Source: Burkholderiaceae bacterium (GTDB taxonomy: Bacteria; Pseudomonadota; Gammaproteobacteria; Burkholderiales; Burkholderiaceae_A). Taken from it: a stretch of 64,000 nucleotides of DNA. Below, in pieces: positions 19,203-27,894 of this stretch; positions within the stretch are counted from its first letter, which is position 1; each line of letters begins with the position of its first letter. A program made the position numbers and the translations under genes. The stretch covers positions 81,429 through 145,428 of the forward strand of contig SGYQ01000002.1 in the NCBI GenBank assembly GCA_004214155.1. The letters run 5' to 3'. The notes under the pieces were generated by a model. It searched no databases. It saw only the letters and a list, made by a program, of their open reading frames with translations, and was not told the origin of the DNA.

Positions 19203-20072
19203 TTAGCTCTTCTTGCTATCCATCATTCTCAAAACCATTGGTGTAAAAATGAGCTGCATGGAAAGACCCATCTTTCCGCCAGGAACTGCGAGTACATTAG
19301 GTCGTGTCATTGATGAGCCGGATAACATCGAAAGGAGATAAGGAAAATCTATACCCTTTGGGTCAGAAAAACGAATAATAACAATTGACTCATCGGCGGA
19401 AGGAATATCTCTTGCTACGAACGGGTTTGATGTATCAACCAAAGGCACTCGTTGAAAATTTACATGAGTCCTCGAAAATTGGGGAATTATATGATTCACA
19501 TAGTCTGGCATTCTCCTCAAAATTGTATCGACAATCGCATCCTGAGAGTATCCGCGGGTAGTCTTATCTCTATGAAGCTTTTGAATCCACTCAAGGTTGA
19601 TAATTGGTACTACGCCGACAAGCAAGTCAACATGTCTCGCTATATCGATATCACTGTGAGCATAACCACCATGCAAACCTTCATAAAACAAAAGGTCCGT
19701 GTCATCCGTTATCTCTTCCCATGGTGTAAATGTACCCTCAGCTTGTTTATAAAATGCAGCTTCATCAGAGTTATGTAAATAGCGCCTAAATTTACCAGTG
19801 CCTGTTTTAGCGTAGCTTTGGAAAAGACTTTCAAGTTCGTCTAAAAGGTTAGCAGCAGGCCCGAAATGACTGAAGTTTTTGTTACCTCTTTTTTCAGCAG
19901 CCCGCATGGCCTGATTCATCTCATCCCTGGTAAATCTATGAAAAGAATCACCATGTATTATTTGCACCCTAATTTTTTCCCTTCTGAATATATGCCTAAA
20001 ACTGTGTAATACAGTTGATGTGCCAGCGCCAGAGGAGCCTGTAATTGCAACTATTGGATGCTTCTTTGACAT
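19203..20072 (-). CDS. prk: Phosphoribulokinase
   Basis: Makes ribulose-1,5-bisphosphate, the CO2 acceptor of RuBisCO, and is diagnostic of the Calvin cycle. 289 aa, the proteobacterial octameric type. P-loop GSSGAGTSTVLHSF (about 12-25), IIHGDSFHRFTRDEM (about 39-53), FYEGLHGGY and LEWIQKLHRDKTTRGYS (Lys/Arg substrate site). Its start overlaps the fbp stop by one base. RuBisCO itself lies outside the window. Confidence 0.97.
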   Translation of the reverse strand: MSKKHPIVAITGSSGAGTSTVLHSFRHIFRREKIRVQIIHGDSFHRFTRDEMNQAMRAAEKRGNKNFSHFGPAANLLDELESLFQSYAKTGTGKFRRYLHNSDEAAFYKQAEGTFTPWEEITDDTDLLFYEGLHGGYAHSDIDIARHVDLLVGVVPIINLEWIQKLHRDKTTRGYSQDAIVDTILRRMPDYVNHIIPQFSRTHVNFQRVPLVDTSNPFVARDIPSADESIVIIRFSDPKGIDFPYLLSMLSGSSMTRPNVLAVPGGKMGLSMQLIFTPMVLRMMDSKKS

Positions 20073-21124
20073 TACTTACGGTCCACGAAAAGTGAACGCT
20101 CTCTAAACAGAGGCGAGTCAAACTCTAATTCTCCAGAGTCAAATTTTTCGTAGTATCCGATTATTCTCTCAACCTCAGCTGCAGCACCCATAATAACCGG
20201 AGTCCTTTGATGATAATCATCAGGGCGAATTTTTAATATTCTTTCTCTTCCCGTCGAGGCTAACCCACCGGCCCTTTCGATGAGCAGTGCCATAGGATTG
20301 GCCTCATACATTAATCGTAACCTGCCAGCCTTTTGAGGTAATTTATTATCTTTTGGGTACATAAAAATTCCACCTCGCATTAAAATCCTATGGACATCGG
20401 CTACCATGCTTCCGCACCATCGCATATTAAAGTTCTTTTCCCTTTGTCCTTCCGAACCTTCATTACACTCCTTGATGTACTTTTGCACGGGTGGTTCCCA
20501 AAATCTATGATTGCTCGAATTGATAGCATATTCAGACGATTCCCGAGTGATACGCAGGTTTGGGTGAGTAAGTAAAAACTCATTTGAATTCTCGTCTAAC
20601 GTAAACGCATTAACTCCATTGGTAACTGTCATGACAAGCATAGTAGAGGGGCCGTATGTACTATAACCAGCAGCAATCTGTTCGAAGCCCGAGCTTAACA
20701 AATCTAGTTCATTTTCTGAACGTCTCTTTCTTTTATATACTGAAAAAATTGACCCAATTATTCCATTCACATCTATATTAGAAGAACCATCCAACGGGTC
20801 AAAAAAAATAACATATCCTTCCTCACGATTTTCCTCTATAAGTATTGGAAATTCATTTTCTTCTGAGACCAAAGCAATGATTGAATCAATTTTTGATAAA
20901 TACTCGATAAAAATTTCATTAGACCTTACATCAAGTTTTTTTTGAACCTCTCCTTGTATATTTTGCGTGTCCATGTTTCCCAAATGCCCACCTATAGCAC
21001 CTTGGTGAGTTGCCCTAGCAATGTCGGCAATGCAGCTAGCCAATGCAGTGAGCACCACTTTTAAATCCATTGATTCTGAAGTAGTGGCGACTTCATCTTT
21101 TATGAAGACTGAGAATTTTTCCAA
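20072..21124 (-). CDS. fbp: Fructose-1,6-bisphosphatase, class I
   Basis: Hydrolyses fructose-1,6-bisphosphate in the regenerative Calvin phase and gluconeogenesis. 350 aa. Metal motifs SEENEFP (about 94-100) and FFDPLDGSSNIDVNG (about 110-124) are intact, with YSTYGPSTMLVMT and the C-terminal AGRLRLMYEANPMALLIERAGG. It heads the fbp-prk-fba-soxY-soxZ run. Chemoautotrophs of the SUP05 type are reported to lack Fbp and use PPi-dependent phosphofructokinase instead, so this gene argues for a different lineage. Confidence 0.96.
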   Translation of the reverse strand: MEKFSVFIKDEVATTSESMDLKVVLTALASCIADIARATHQGAIGGHLGNMDTQNIQGEVQKKLDVRSNEIFIEYLSKIDSIIALVSEENEFPILIEENREEGYVIFFDPLDGSSNIDVNGIIGSIFSVYKRKRRSENELDLLSSGFEQIAAGYSTYGPSTMLVMTVTNGVNAFTLDENSNEFLLTHPNLRITRESSEYAINSSNHRFWEPPVQKYIKECNEGSEGQREKNFNMRWCGSMVADVHRILMRGGIFMYPKDNKLPQKAGRLRLMYEANPMALLIERAGGLASTGRERILKIRPDDYHQRTPVIMGAAAEVERIIGYYEKFDSGELEFDSPLFRERSLFVDRK

Positions 21125-21230
21125 ACAAACCTCTTTCTAAAAAATCTAATAATTTAAGCTATTAATCAACATGCAAAATATATGCTATTTATGTATACTC
21201 ATGACTATTATTCCGTATGAAAGTCGATCT

Positions 21231-21593
21231 ATGCAACTTTATTGGTTAAGCGATACCATAGGAGTGTCTGATCAGATATACCCAGAAGACGTGTTGGAGC
21301 TTTCGAGCTTAGGTGTAAAAAGTATTATATGCAATAGACCAGATAGGGAAAGCGGGTCCGAACAACCAGATGCTGAGTCAATAATGCAAGCTGGCAAAAA
21401 ATTGGGAATAAAATTTGCGTTTCATCCTGTTGAGAGTAACTTTCAAACAGAACAGGATGCATCTAAAATGGCAAAGCATTTATGCGAGCTACCAAAGCCG
21501 ATCGTTGCATACTGTCGTTCCGGAGGAAGGTCAACCGCACTGATTGGGTTAGCCGAGCAATTACAATTTATCAATCTGCAAGAACTTGAATAA
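21231..21593 (+). CDS. DUF442 / TIGR01244-type sulfur-linked phosphatase
   Basis: Cytoplasmic protein with a protein-tyrosine-phosphatase-like fold and the active-site loop AYCRSGGRSTAL (Cys-x5-Arg). The family is often found with sulfide metabolism genes or fused to persulfide dioxygenase-like beta-lactamases (Blh), so sulfur handling is plausible. About 120 aa from the ATG at 21231 (MQLYWLSDTIGVSDQI), which matches the family N-terminus; the open frame extends 60 bases further upstream without support. The first plus-strand gene after the Calvin block. Confidence 0.8.
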   Translation: MQLYWLSDTIGVSDQIYPEDVLELSSLGVKSIICNRPDRESGSEQPDAESIMQAGKKLGIKFAFHPVESNFQTEQDASKMAKHLCELPKPIVAYCRSGGRSTALIGLAEQLQFINLQELE

Positions 21594-21603
21594 AATTTTA
21601 GGC

Positions 21604-21969
21604 ATGAATAAAAGGCGTTCTCTATTGTTTGCCATCTCGGGACTATTCGCTACGTTATGTGGACAGGTACATGGCGTTAAAAGGTTTGGCACGAAAAAAC
21701 AAATACTTTTCCTATCATATGAGGGGCAAAAATATAAAATTCCGGCCCGCAAAAAAATAGTTTTTATTGATTTGCCGCCAAATAAATATTTCGAAATAGA
21801 AGCAATAGATTTGGATAATGCATCAGTTCAATCAAAAAGTAGCTATTCATTTCGAGTTCCCTGTGTTCCAACTAAGCCCTTGCATTTTGGGCTAAATGAG
21901 ACGAATACTGTATTTATAATTTATCCAAAAGGAATTCCATGGCTGAACAGGCAACCGAAGACTACATGA
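21604..21969 (+). CDS. Unrecognised small exported protein
   Basis: 121 aa from the ATG at 21604. The N-terminus MNKRRSLLFAISGLFATLCGQ is a signal peptide with a basic n-region and a possible lipobox-like LCG. The mature part is a likely beta-rich domain with two Cys-free halves, ending in a conserved-looking FGLNETNTVFIIYPKG. No family recognised. It overlaps the next gene by 31 bases, so expression of the two is probably coupled. Confidence 0.6.
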   Translation: MNKRRSLLFAISGLFATLCGQVHGVKRFGTKKQILFLSYEGQKYKIPARKKIVFIDLPPNKYFEIEAIDLDNASVQSKSSYSFRVPCVPTKPLHFGLNETNTVFIIYPKGIPWLNRQPKTT

Positions 21970-22886
21970 TTCATAATAATGGCAGGACCTCTAAACCGCG
22001 AAAGGTTGGTTTCATTGGGTTAGGTAAGATGGGCTCTGCTATGGCTGGACACTTAGCAAGGTTTGGTCACATCGTACATGTCTTTAATAGAAGCAAAGAA
22101 AAAACAGATAATTGGATAAAGGCATTCGAGAGCTATTCTGTTAGCCATGTAAACTCATTAGACCTAATGGGAGAAGCTTGTGAAGTCATAATTAGTTGTG
22201 TTGGCGATGATGATGACTTGCGAGAAATCACCTATAGTCCAACTGGATGTTTTCAGACTATGCAAAAGAATACTGTTTTTATCGATCACTCAACTACTTC
22301 ATTTGATGTTGCGCAAGAGGTAAATCGCTTTGCTGTTGAAAGAAGTATTTCTTTTTTTGATGCACCAGTATCTGGTGGAACATCTGGAGCGAAAAATGGG
22401 ATCTTATCTATTATGTTCGGAGGTCCAAAAGAACAAACGGAATCGTTCAAAGACATCGTCGGTGCATACTCGAAAACAGCTGAACGAATGGGTGACGTGG
22501 GATCCGGTCAGCTTGCTAAGATGGTTAACCAAATTTGTATCTCAGGATTGATTCAAGGTCTAGCTGAAGGGCTCAAATTTGGTTTAGATTCCGGCCTCGA
22601 TATGAAAACGGTTTTATCTGTCATTTCAAAAGGCGCTGCACAGAGTTGGCAAATGGAAAACAGAGGTTCCACAATGCTGGAAGGAAAATATAATTTTGGA
22701 TTTGCAGTTGACCATATGATCAAAGATCTAACGATCGTTTTAGAACAGGGAAGAAAGCAAAATTCAGACTTAGAAATCACAAAGCATGTCAAAGAATTTT
22801 ATGAAGACCTTAGTAACAAAGGTTATGGCAACCGTGACACCTCAGCACTACTTTTGCGCCTGACGTCAAAAGAATTTACACGCTAG
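21939..22886 (+). CDS. 3-hydroxyisobutyrate dehydrogenase family NAD(P)-dependent oxidoreductase
   Basis: Beta-hydroxyacid dehydrogenase, cytoplasmic; substrates in the family include 3-hydroxyisobutyrate, tartronate semialdehyde and succinic semialdehyde. 315 aa. The Rossmann motif KVGFIGLGKMGSAMAGHL (about 22-39) is followed by FNRSKEK, the substrate-binding DAPVSGGTSGAKNG and the catalytic lysine in GQLAKMVNQICISG. The N-terminal ~20 residues before the Rossmann fold are unusual; an in-frame ATG at 21966 (MIHNNGRTSK) is an alternative start that would remove the overlap with the preceding gene. The exact substrate cannot be told. Confidence 0.85.
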   Translation: MAEQATEDYMIHNNGRTSKPRKVGFIGLGKMGSAMAGHLARFGHIVHVFNRSKEKTDNWIKAFESYSVSHVNSLDLMGEACEVIISCVGDDDDLREITYSPTGCFQTMQKNTVFIDHSTTSFDVAQEVNRFAVERSISFFDAPVSGGTSGAKNGILSIMFGGPKEQTESFKDIVGAYSKTAERMGDVGSGQLAKMVNQICISGLIQGLAEGLKFGLDSGLDMKTVLSVISKGAAQSWQMENRGSTMLEGKYNFGFAVDHMIKDLTIVLEQGRKQNSDLEITKHVKEFYEDLSNKGYGNRDTSALLLRLTSKEFTR

Positions 22887-22895
22887 CTTTAAAAA

Positions 22896-23057
22896 TTATG
22901 GCTTTCTATAAGTAATTCCAGACAACTTACGACAGTCTTGTTTCTTGATCATTCGCGAAATAGTTTTTCGTCTTTCAACCCGCTCGGCTTCCATAATCGC
23001 CTTAACAGACCTAAGCACATTCGGACGCTCGTTGCCATTTAGATTTTTTTCAACCAC
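22896..23057 (-). CDS. Small basic protein (53 aa) of a two-member local family
   Basis: Starts at GTG 23055-23057 behind the good ribosome binding site GAGAGG (six bases spacing). The product is Lys/Arg-rich and helical, with the core VLRSVKAIMEAERVERRKT. The same pattern (V-L-x2-V-K-x-I-M-x2-E-x2-E-R-R-x-T) recurs in the 48-aa frame at 24819-24965. The paralogy and Shine-Dalgarno sequence are the evidence that it is real. It may bind nucleic acid, judged only by charge. Confidence 0.55.
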   Translation of the reverse strand: MVEKNLNGNERPNVLRSVKAIMEAERVERRKTISRMIKKQDCRKLSGITYRKP

Positions 23058-23233
23058 CGTTAGCCTCTCGTATCAATTTCTAACAATACGTTACACTTTT
23101 CCTTCGATGAATCTACATAAATTTTTTATGAATTTTTTCCTTTACAGATTATCCCCACTATATTGTTTATAACTGTGCGTAAACGTGGGGATAAGTCCTC
23201 AACAATCCAATTTTTTAAAAAAATATTTTAGTT

Positions 23234-23593
23234 TTAGGAAACTATCTCCTTTTTTAAAGACTTTGCCTTGTCAATAATTTCGATAATGTCCAGTTCTTCA
23301 ACTTCAAAATCCCTTAACGTCTCTTCTAAAACATCAATAACGTCCTCAAATGAGCGATCAGATATATTAGAATTTTGATGTGCTGCTTCCATGTCCATAC
23401 CTTCATAAAAAGCTGCAGGTTTTCCCATAACAACAGCAATGAATTGGACTTGGTGTCGAATTAGTACTTCCATATCCGTATTGATAAAATAACGAGCTAG
23501 ATTTGGGGTCGCCATGATTCTTTTATAAAACTCCCTCACTAATGGCGTTAAGGTCTCTACCCCTCCATATTTATCAAATAAGGCTTCACTCAT
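23234..23593 (-). CDS. glbN: Truncated hemoglobin, group I type
   Basis: Small heme protein that binds O2/NO, probably for NO detoxification or oxygen handling. 119 aa, the size of group I truncated globins. Features are the N-terminal FDKYGGVETLTPLVREFYKR, YFINTDMEVLIRHQVQFI (E-helix region), the MGKPAAFYEG loop (usually GGP..Y) and the proximal-histidine segment MEAAHQNSNIS. Both flanks are noncoding, so it is probably monocistronic. Confidence 0.88.
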   Translation of the reverse strand: MSEALFDKYGGVETLTPLVREFYKRIMATPNLARYFINTDMEVLIRHQVQFIAVVMGKPAAFYEGMDMEAAHQNSNISDRSFEDVIDVLEETLRDFEVEELDIIEIIDKAKSLKKEIVS

Positions 23594-23739
23594 ATTTTTC
23601 CCTTTTATACGAGTAATTTAGATGCTTTTTGACGAAAATATCAAATGTTACTAATATATTCTCAAGCCTACTAAGCATGTCTTCTCATTTTTTTATTCTA
23701 ATCGTTTGCACAAAAGTGTGGCCGACAAAACCGTTTTTG

Positions 23740-24450
23740 TTAGCTTGTTTTTGGAGAGACCTTCCATCGAGCTCTCAAGTAATTACAATTTTCACACTTT
23801 GAGGAAGCTTCAGGGTATTCGTCCGATTTTAATAAATTCGCCGCAGCAACCACTGATTCCTCAACCCAACTATCATCACATTCTAATTTAACTAAGTGCA
23901 ATTCAAACTTAAGCGTTTGTTCGAACATTGGTTCATTTTTTAGCCCATTAAAATACACGAGGTATGCTTCATTAGCTACATTGAATCCATTTTTTCGAAA
24001 AAGCCACTGATACATTTCAAGCTGCCGTTTATAGGCTTTGGGCCATTCGTTTTTACTCCAGGTGTCTTCCCAGTCAAACACTTTTTTTGAAGTTGCTTTC
24101 ACATCTGAGACTACCAGTTCTCCGTTAGGCTTCACCCACACATCATCTACAGCCCCTCCAAAATTATATCCATGCTCTTCATCACGATAACGAATTCCTT
24201 TGAAGTTCTCCCGCCATTCATCAAGGTTTGGATGTTTAAAAGGAACAGCATCGATACCATGTTCTAAAAAAAGTGGGTGTGGTTGCTCACGCTGTCTGTA
24301 ATAATCAAATTCATTTTTACAAAGGTTATCTACCGCACTATTTAGCGTAAATGGCAGAGAAGGTGGATAGATCTTGTGTTTATAGTACAAAACGAAACAT
24401 CTTTTACAAGACAAAAACTTCTCAACTCCTGATCTACTGAATTTGACCAT
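23740..24450 (-). CDS. PD-(D/E)XK nuclease superfamily protein (Cas4/RecB-like), stand-alone
   Basis: 236 aa. The core GAVDDVWVKPNGELVVSDVKA (split here over two motifs: GAVDDVWV and LVVSDVKATSKK) matches the PDDEXK_1 D...D-x-K arrangement, followed by KAYKRQLEMYQWLF, the downstream QxxxY of RecB-type nucleases. Cys residues at both ends (SCKRCF at about 14-19 and CENCNY near the C-terminus) resemble the Fe-S cluster frame of Cas4/AddB nucleases. There are no cas genes nearby. It could take part in repair or be a phage remnant. Confidence 0.75.
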   Translation of the reverse strand: MVKFSRSGVEKFLSCKRCFVLYYKHKIYPPSLPFTLNSAVDNLCKNEFDYYRQREQPHPLFLEHGIDAVPFKHPNLDEWRENFKGIRYRDEEHGYNFGGAVDDVWVKPNGELVVSDVKATSKKVFDWEDTWSKNEWPKAYKRQLEMYQWLFRKNGFNVANEAYLVYFNGLKNEPMFEQTLKFELHLVKLECDDSWVEESVVAAANLLKSDEYPEASSKCENCNYLRARWKVSPKTS

Positions 24451-25875
24451 AACTTTACATATCCTTAAGAAATTAACCTTATTGCCCGAGAGCTAAGAAC
24501 TCGTGGCGAAAGAAAACCCCCTTGTCTAATTGTTAAAATTGCATCCAACTAAAAACAAAGGTAAAAAAGCGTTTTATTTTTAGAATTTATATTCAATTGC
24601 ACCAATCTACAACTTTCTCAAAAAACTGGTGCTTTGCAACACAAGTTACAACACATAATTCCTGCGACTTATTCACAAATTTTTCCACATAACGTATAAA
24701 ACCAGCTTAACTCCATGGTTTCTGGACAAATCGTTGGGGAAATTTTGCGTAAAGGGAATGGTAAATGGAAAAAATAATAAGTTGTTAACTTAAGAAAGCT
24801 GGTCACAAGAAACCCGAATCATTTTTGCATCTTTTCGCGCAAAATTCTTTCAACCGTAGCTCGTCTTTCCCTGTACTCTTTCATCATAATATTTTTGACC
24901 CTCTCAAGGACAATTAACGCTTTTTCAAAATCCTCTTTTGGAGATCGGTCCTTTTTCAAATTCATATCATTAGTTTAATTCTTTTTAATATATATAATAT
25001 AAAATTTTCCAATTAAATTTCTGTTTATAGTCTTGACATACAGACGCAAAACTAATAACAAAAGTTTTTTTGACAAAAAAAATCACTCTTGCTTATTCCG
25101 ATTTTTAACAAAAATAAAGATGTAAGTTCCTTGAAACCATCCATGGTACTATGTTTCAGCCTATTCAAAAGAAATCGTATTAAAAATGTAGATTCGATCT
25201 TGTCAATCAACTTCTGTAAAAACAAAGTACGTTATTCAAATTAAAACTAGAAAATTTTTACAGAGTTACAGACTCATAACATAACTATTAATATGCATCG
25301 TCTCTAATATTTTTTTACAAAAATCACGCAGTTAGCCATATAGCCTTAAGTTTTTTTTGTTATACACAAACCTAAGTTGCAAAAATACTATTTTTACAAT
25401 GAGTATGACTGCCGGATTATTTGCCTCGTTTTTACAACAAAGAAAGCCAGGTTTGTGATGATCACGTAAAACTTGCAAAGAATCAAATGAATATAAAATG
25501 TATGCAACACAACTAAAAGATATGATGCGTATGACTATTGCATCTGAGGTTTTTTGCGAGTTTGGTCACCCTATGCAAGGAGAACCAAAGGCATGCTTGA
25601 AAGATATCCACATTTTTTTGGTAAAAAATGAAAAATTGTAAGGTTTTTATTAGTGCTTTCTAAGAAAACATTCATTTTAGGCAAAAACTCGAAAAAACAA
25701 TTACGGAAATTTTTCCATTTTGAATCTTGACTAACTAAATTAAAAAAAATATTGGAGTGGGTTATTATGTTGTTATGACAAGGTTATTTGAACTTTCGAC
25801 GCACATAAACTCGTATCAGCAAATTAATTCTATTAGCTTTCTGTTGAGACGACTAACGCTTGCAGAGTAAAATGA
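24451..25875. other. Sparse AT-rich region with DnaA-box-like nonamers
   Basis: About 1.4 kb with only one short gene candidate (24819-24965). It holds TTATTCACA at 24669-24677 and TTATACACA at 25360-25368, both fitting the DnaA-box consensus TTATnCACA in the same orientation, plus poly-A/T tracts. A 47-codon plus-strand frame near 25501 has no supporting signal and I do not call it. I see no repeat array or RNA gene. Confidence 0.5.
24819..24965 (-). CDS. Small basic protein (48 aa), paralogue of the 53-aa gene at 22896
   Basis: Product begins MNLKKDRSPKEDFEKALI and continues with VLERVKNIMMKEYRERRAT, matching the 53-aa protein over about 25 residues (shared V-L-x2-V-K-x-I-M, E-R-R-x-T, R-I/M). 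Mostly helical and strongly charged. The ribosome binding site is weak (AAAGAA). It stands alone in AT-rich DNA, so the shared pattern with its paralogue is the main reason to believe it is a gene. Confidence 0.45.
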   Translation of the reverse strand: MNLKKDRSPKEDFEKALIVLERVKNIMMKEYRERRATVERILREKMQK

Positions 25876-27894
25876 TTAAAGTTCCGAATACTTAGGTAAT
25901 TTAATTTCACCATCTACTACAAAAACCTTCAACAATTGATCAGGAATAGATGCAAAAAACCCTGGAATCGTTTTTGAATCTGCTTTCTCCATTTTACTAC
26001 CTGAATCTTCGATATTTGTAGAAGTTTGTGTTTCAAAGGGAAGTCCACTTTGATCACGAATATTTTCAAAAGATACTCCGGAAGCTGAAGATATCTCTGT
26101 ATAAGAAACTGAAGAATCTACAATTAAATCAATATTTTACGGCAGTAAATTTGATAGAAAACTTGAATTAGCTTGTGTTTCTGAAAACGTTCTTCCTGCG
26201 ATCTCTAAATCCTGAATATCGGGTCCAATGGCAAAATCTCCTAAGTCATATTGGAATATATAACTGCTTGATCGAACACCACCCAGTGTTAGTACATCTG
26301 CATATACTCCGGGCGCTTCAACTTCCTTAATTATACGCACAACTAAAAGGATACCTATTAGGTCATCCATGGTATCTGTCCCAACAAAACCAGAAATACT
26401 AAATCCTCGATAATTTGTAGGATCTTCTGCCCCAAATGTTTTGGAGGCATCATGTATTGTCACCTGTAAAGGTACTCCGTAGATAATTCCATCTCCATTT
26501 TCCCAACTTAATGAATACCCTTCACTACTAATTCCTCTTACCTGAAGACTTCCTTGTGTAATTTGTCGCAGCCCTCCTTCTCTTGAATCATATTCTGGCT
26601 GACCAACCATGCTTACTCCTTCAGGCAAAACACTAAGTAATCGATACCCTATTTCGCCACTGGGAAGTTGCTTTGTTGAATCGTACGTTTTGTTGATATT
26701 GGTCAAACCTTGCAGTCTTATGAAAAGTGGATCAATATCTGCCAATAGTTTTACTGGCGTATTGAACACATAATTTCCTGCATCTGAACCATCCAAATTG
26801 ATACTGGATACGGTAACTGTTTTCTTATCGCCAATAGCAGGATCAGAAAATACCGCATCAATGGAACTAATGCTTACGTTATCTGCTAAAAAAAAAGAAT
26901 TGGTTATAAAAGAAGTATCACTGATGGAAGCCGAAGTTGTTCCATCAAAAATTTTGTCTTCTGCGAGTATGCCTGAAACATCAATTTGGACTGGAGTGAT
27001 AGATGCAGTTCCTGCTCCAGTGATTGCAGAAAGATAATAATTTGCACTATCTGCACCAGAAATTGTCATTCCTGAAGCTGTGACAGATTTGTTCGTGCCT
27101 ACATTTTTATCTACAAAAGTAAGACTTCCTCCGATCTGCACGTGATCACCTGTTAGTACACCAGCAAAACCAACCCCAGAAGTTGCCGTTGCAAGAGTGG
27201 TCCCGTCATAAACTTTGTCGGAAAACGTTGAAGATGACGGTGTAATTGGTGCAGGTGTTACCGTTAATCCTCCTACAACCGTTAAATTATTACTAAAGTT
27301 TGGACTAGTTTGTGTAACCGTTGTTTCTGCCAGGTTATACGCTCCAACCAAGACATTTCCAGAAGAAGATGTTGTAGCGCCATTTGCACCTACTTCAAAC
27401 TGTACTACTCCTCCAAATGGATCTGTGAAGGTGTACTGATTACCGGAAACTACAGGTGGCGCAAGATTGATTAATAGCTTTGAAGAACCGTCACGGTATT
27501 GTGCGCTTACTAAGGACGGAGTTGCTGTTGCTCCATAAGTTACAGTCTTGTTTGCATAACGAACGAGAAGTTCACCTGCAGGCAAAATATCATAGTCTCC
27601 ATTTACACCCGTGATCGTGTAGTTCGTTGCAGTGGTAATTGCTGTTGAAGGCCTCAAAACACCCGTGTAAGAACCGGGCGCATTTATCGAACTATTTGTT
27701 CGTGTAACGGTAATTGGAGCACTTAAAAGAGAGGATCCATCTGCACCTAAGAACCCTGAGTACATCACTCCTGCATACCCTGTAGTTTTTGTGATTCCCA
27801 TAACAGGTTCACGCTCAATATATAATTTCGTAATTAAGCAACCCATCTCCTGGGGCTGGGACATTGAATTTTTCGTTTTTTTCTCCATTTGCAA
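25876..27894 (-). pseudogene. Decayed YDG/MBG-repeat adhesin (filamentous-hemagglutinin-like), 5' truncated and with internal stop
   Basis: The main open part (26137-27894) encodes about 580 residues of tandem MBG and YDG beta-sandwich repeats, e.g. VTYGATATPSLVSAQY, ITPSSSTFSDKVYDGTT and ISGADSANYYLSAITGAG, the kind found near the C-terminus of very large secreted adhesins. It starts in mid-repeat, with no signal peptide or TPS/FhaB N-domain. At 26137-26139 an in-frame TAA follows LSNLLP, yet the same frame stays open for 86 more codons to a stop at 25876-25878, with protein-like sequence (SYTEISSASGVSFENI). A premature stop in a gene remnant is the simplest reading. It lies in AT-rich accessory DNA, and the base composition inside is higher in GC than its flanks. 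Confidence 0.75.

Noticed and set aside
25501-25644. 47-codon plus-strand frame starting MYATQLKDMM
   Set aside because: No ribosome binding site, no paralogue and no recognisable domain.
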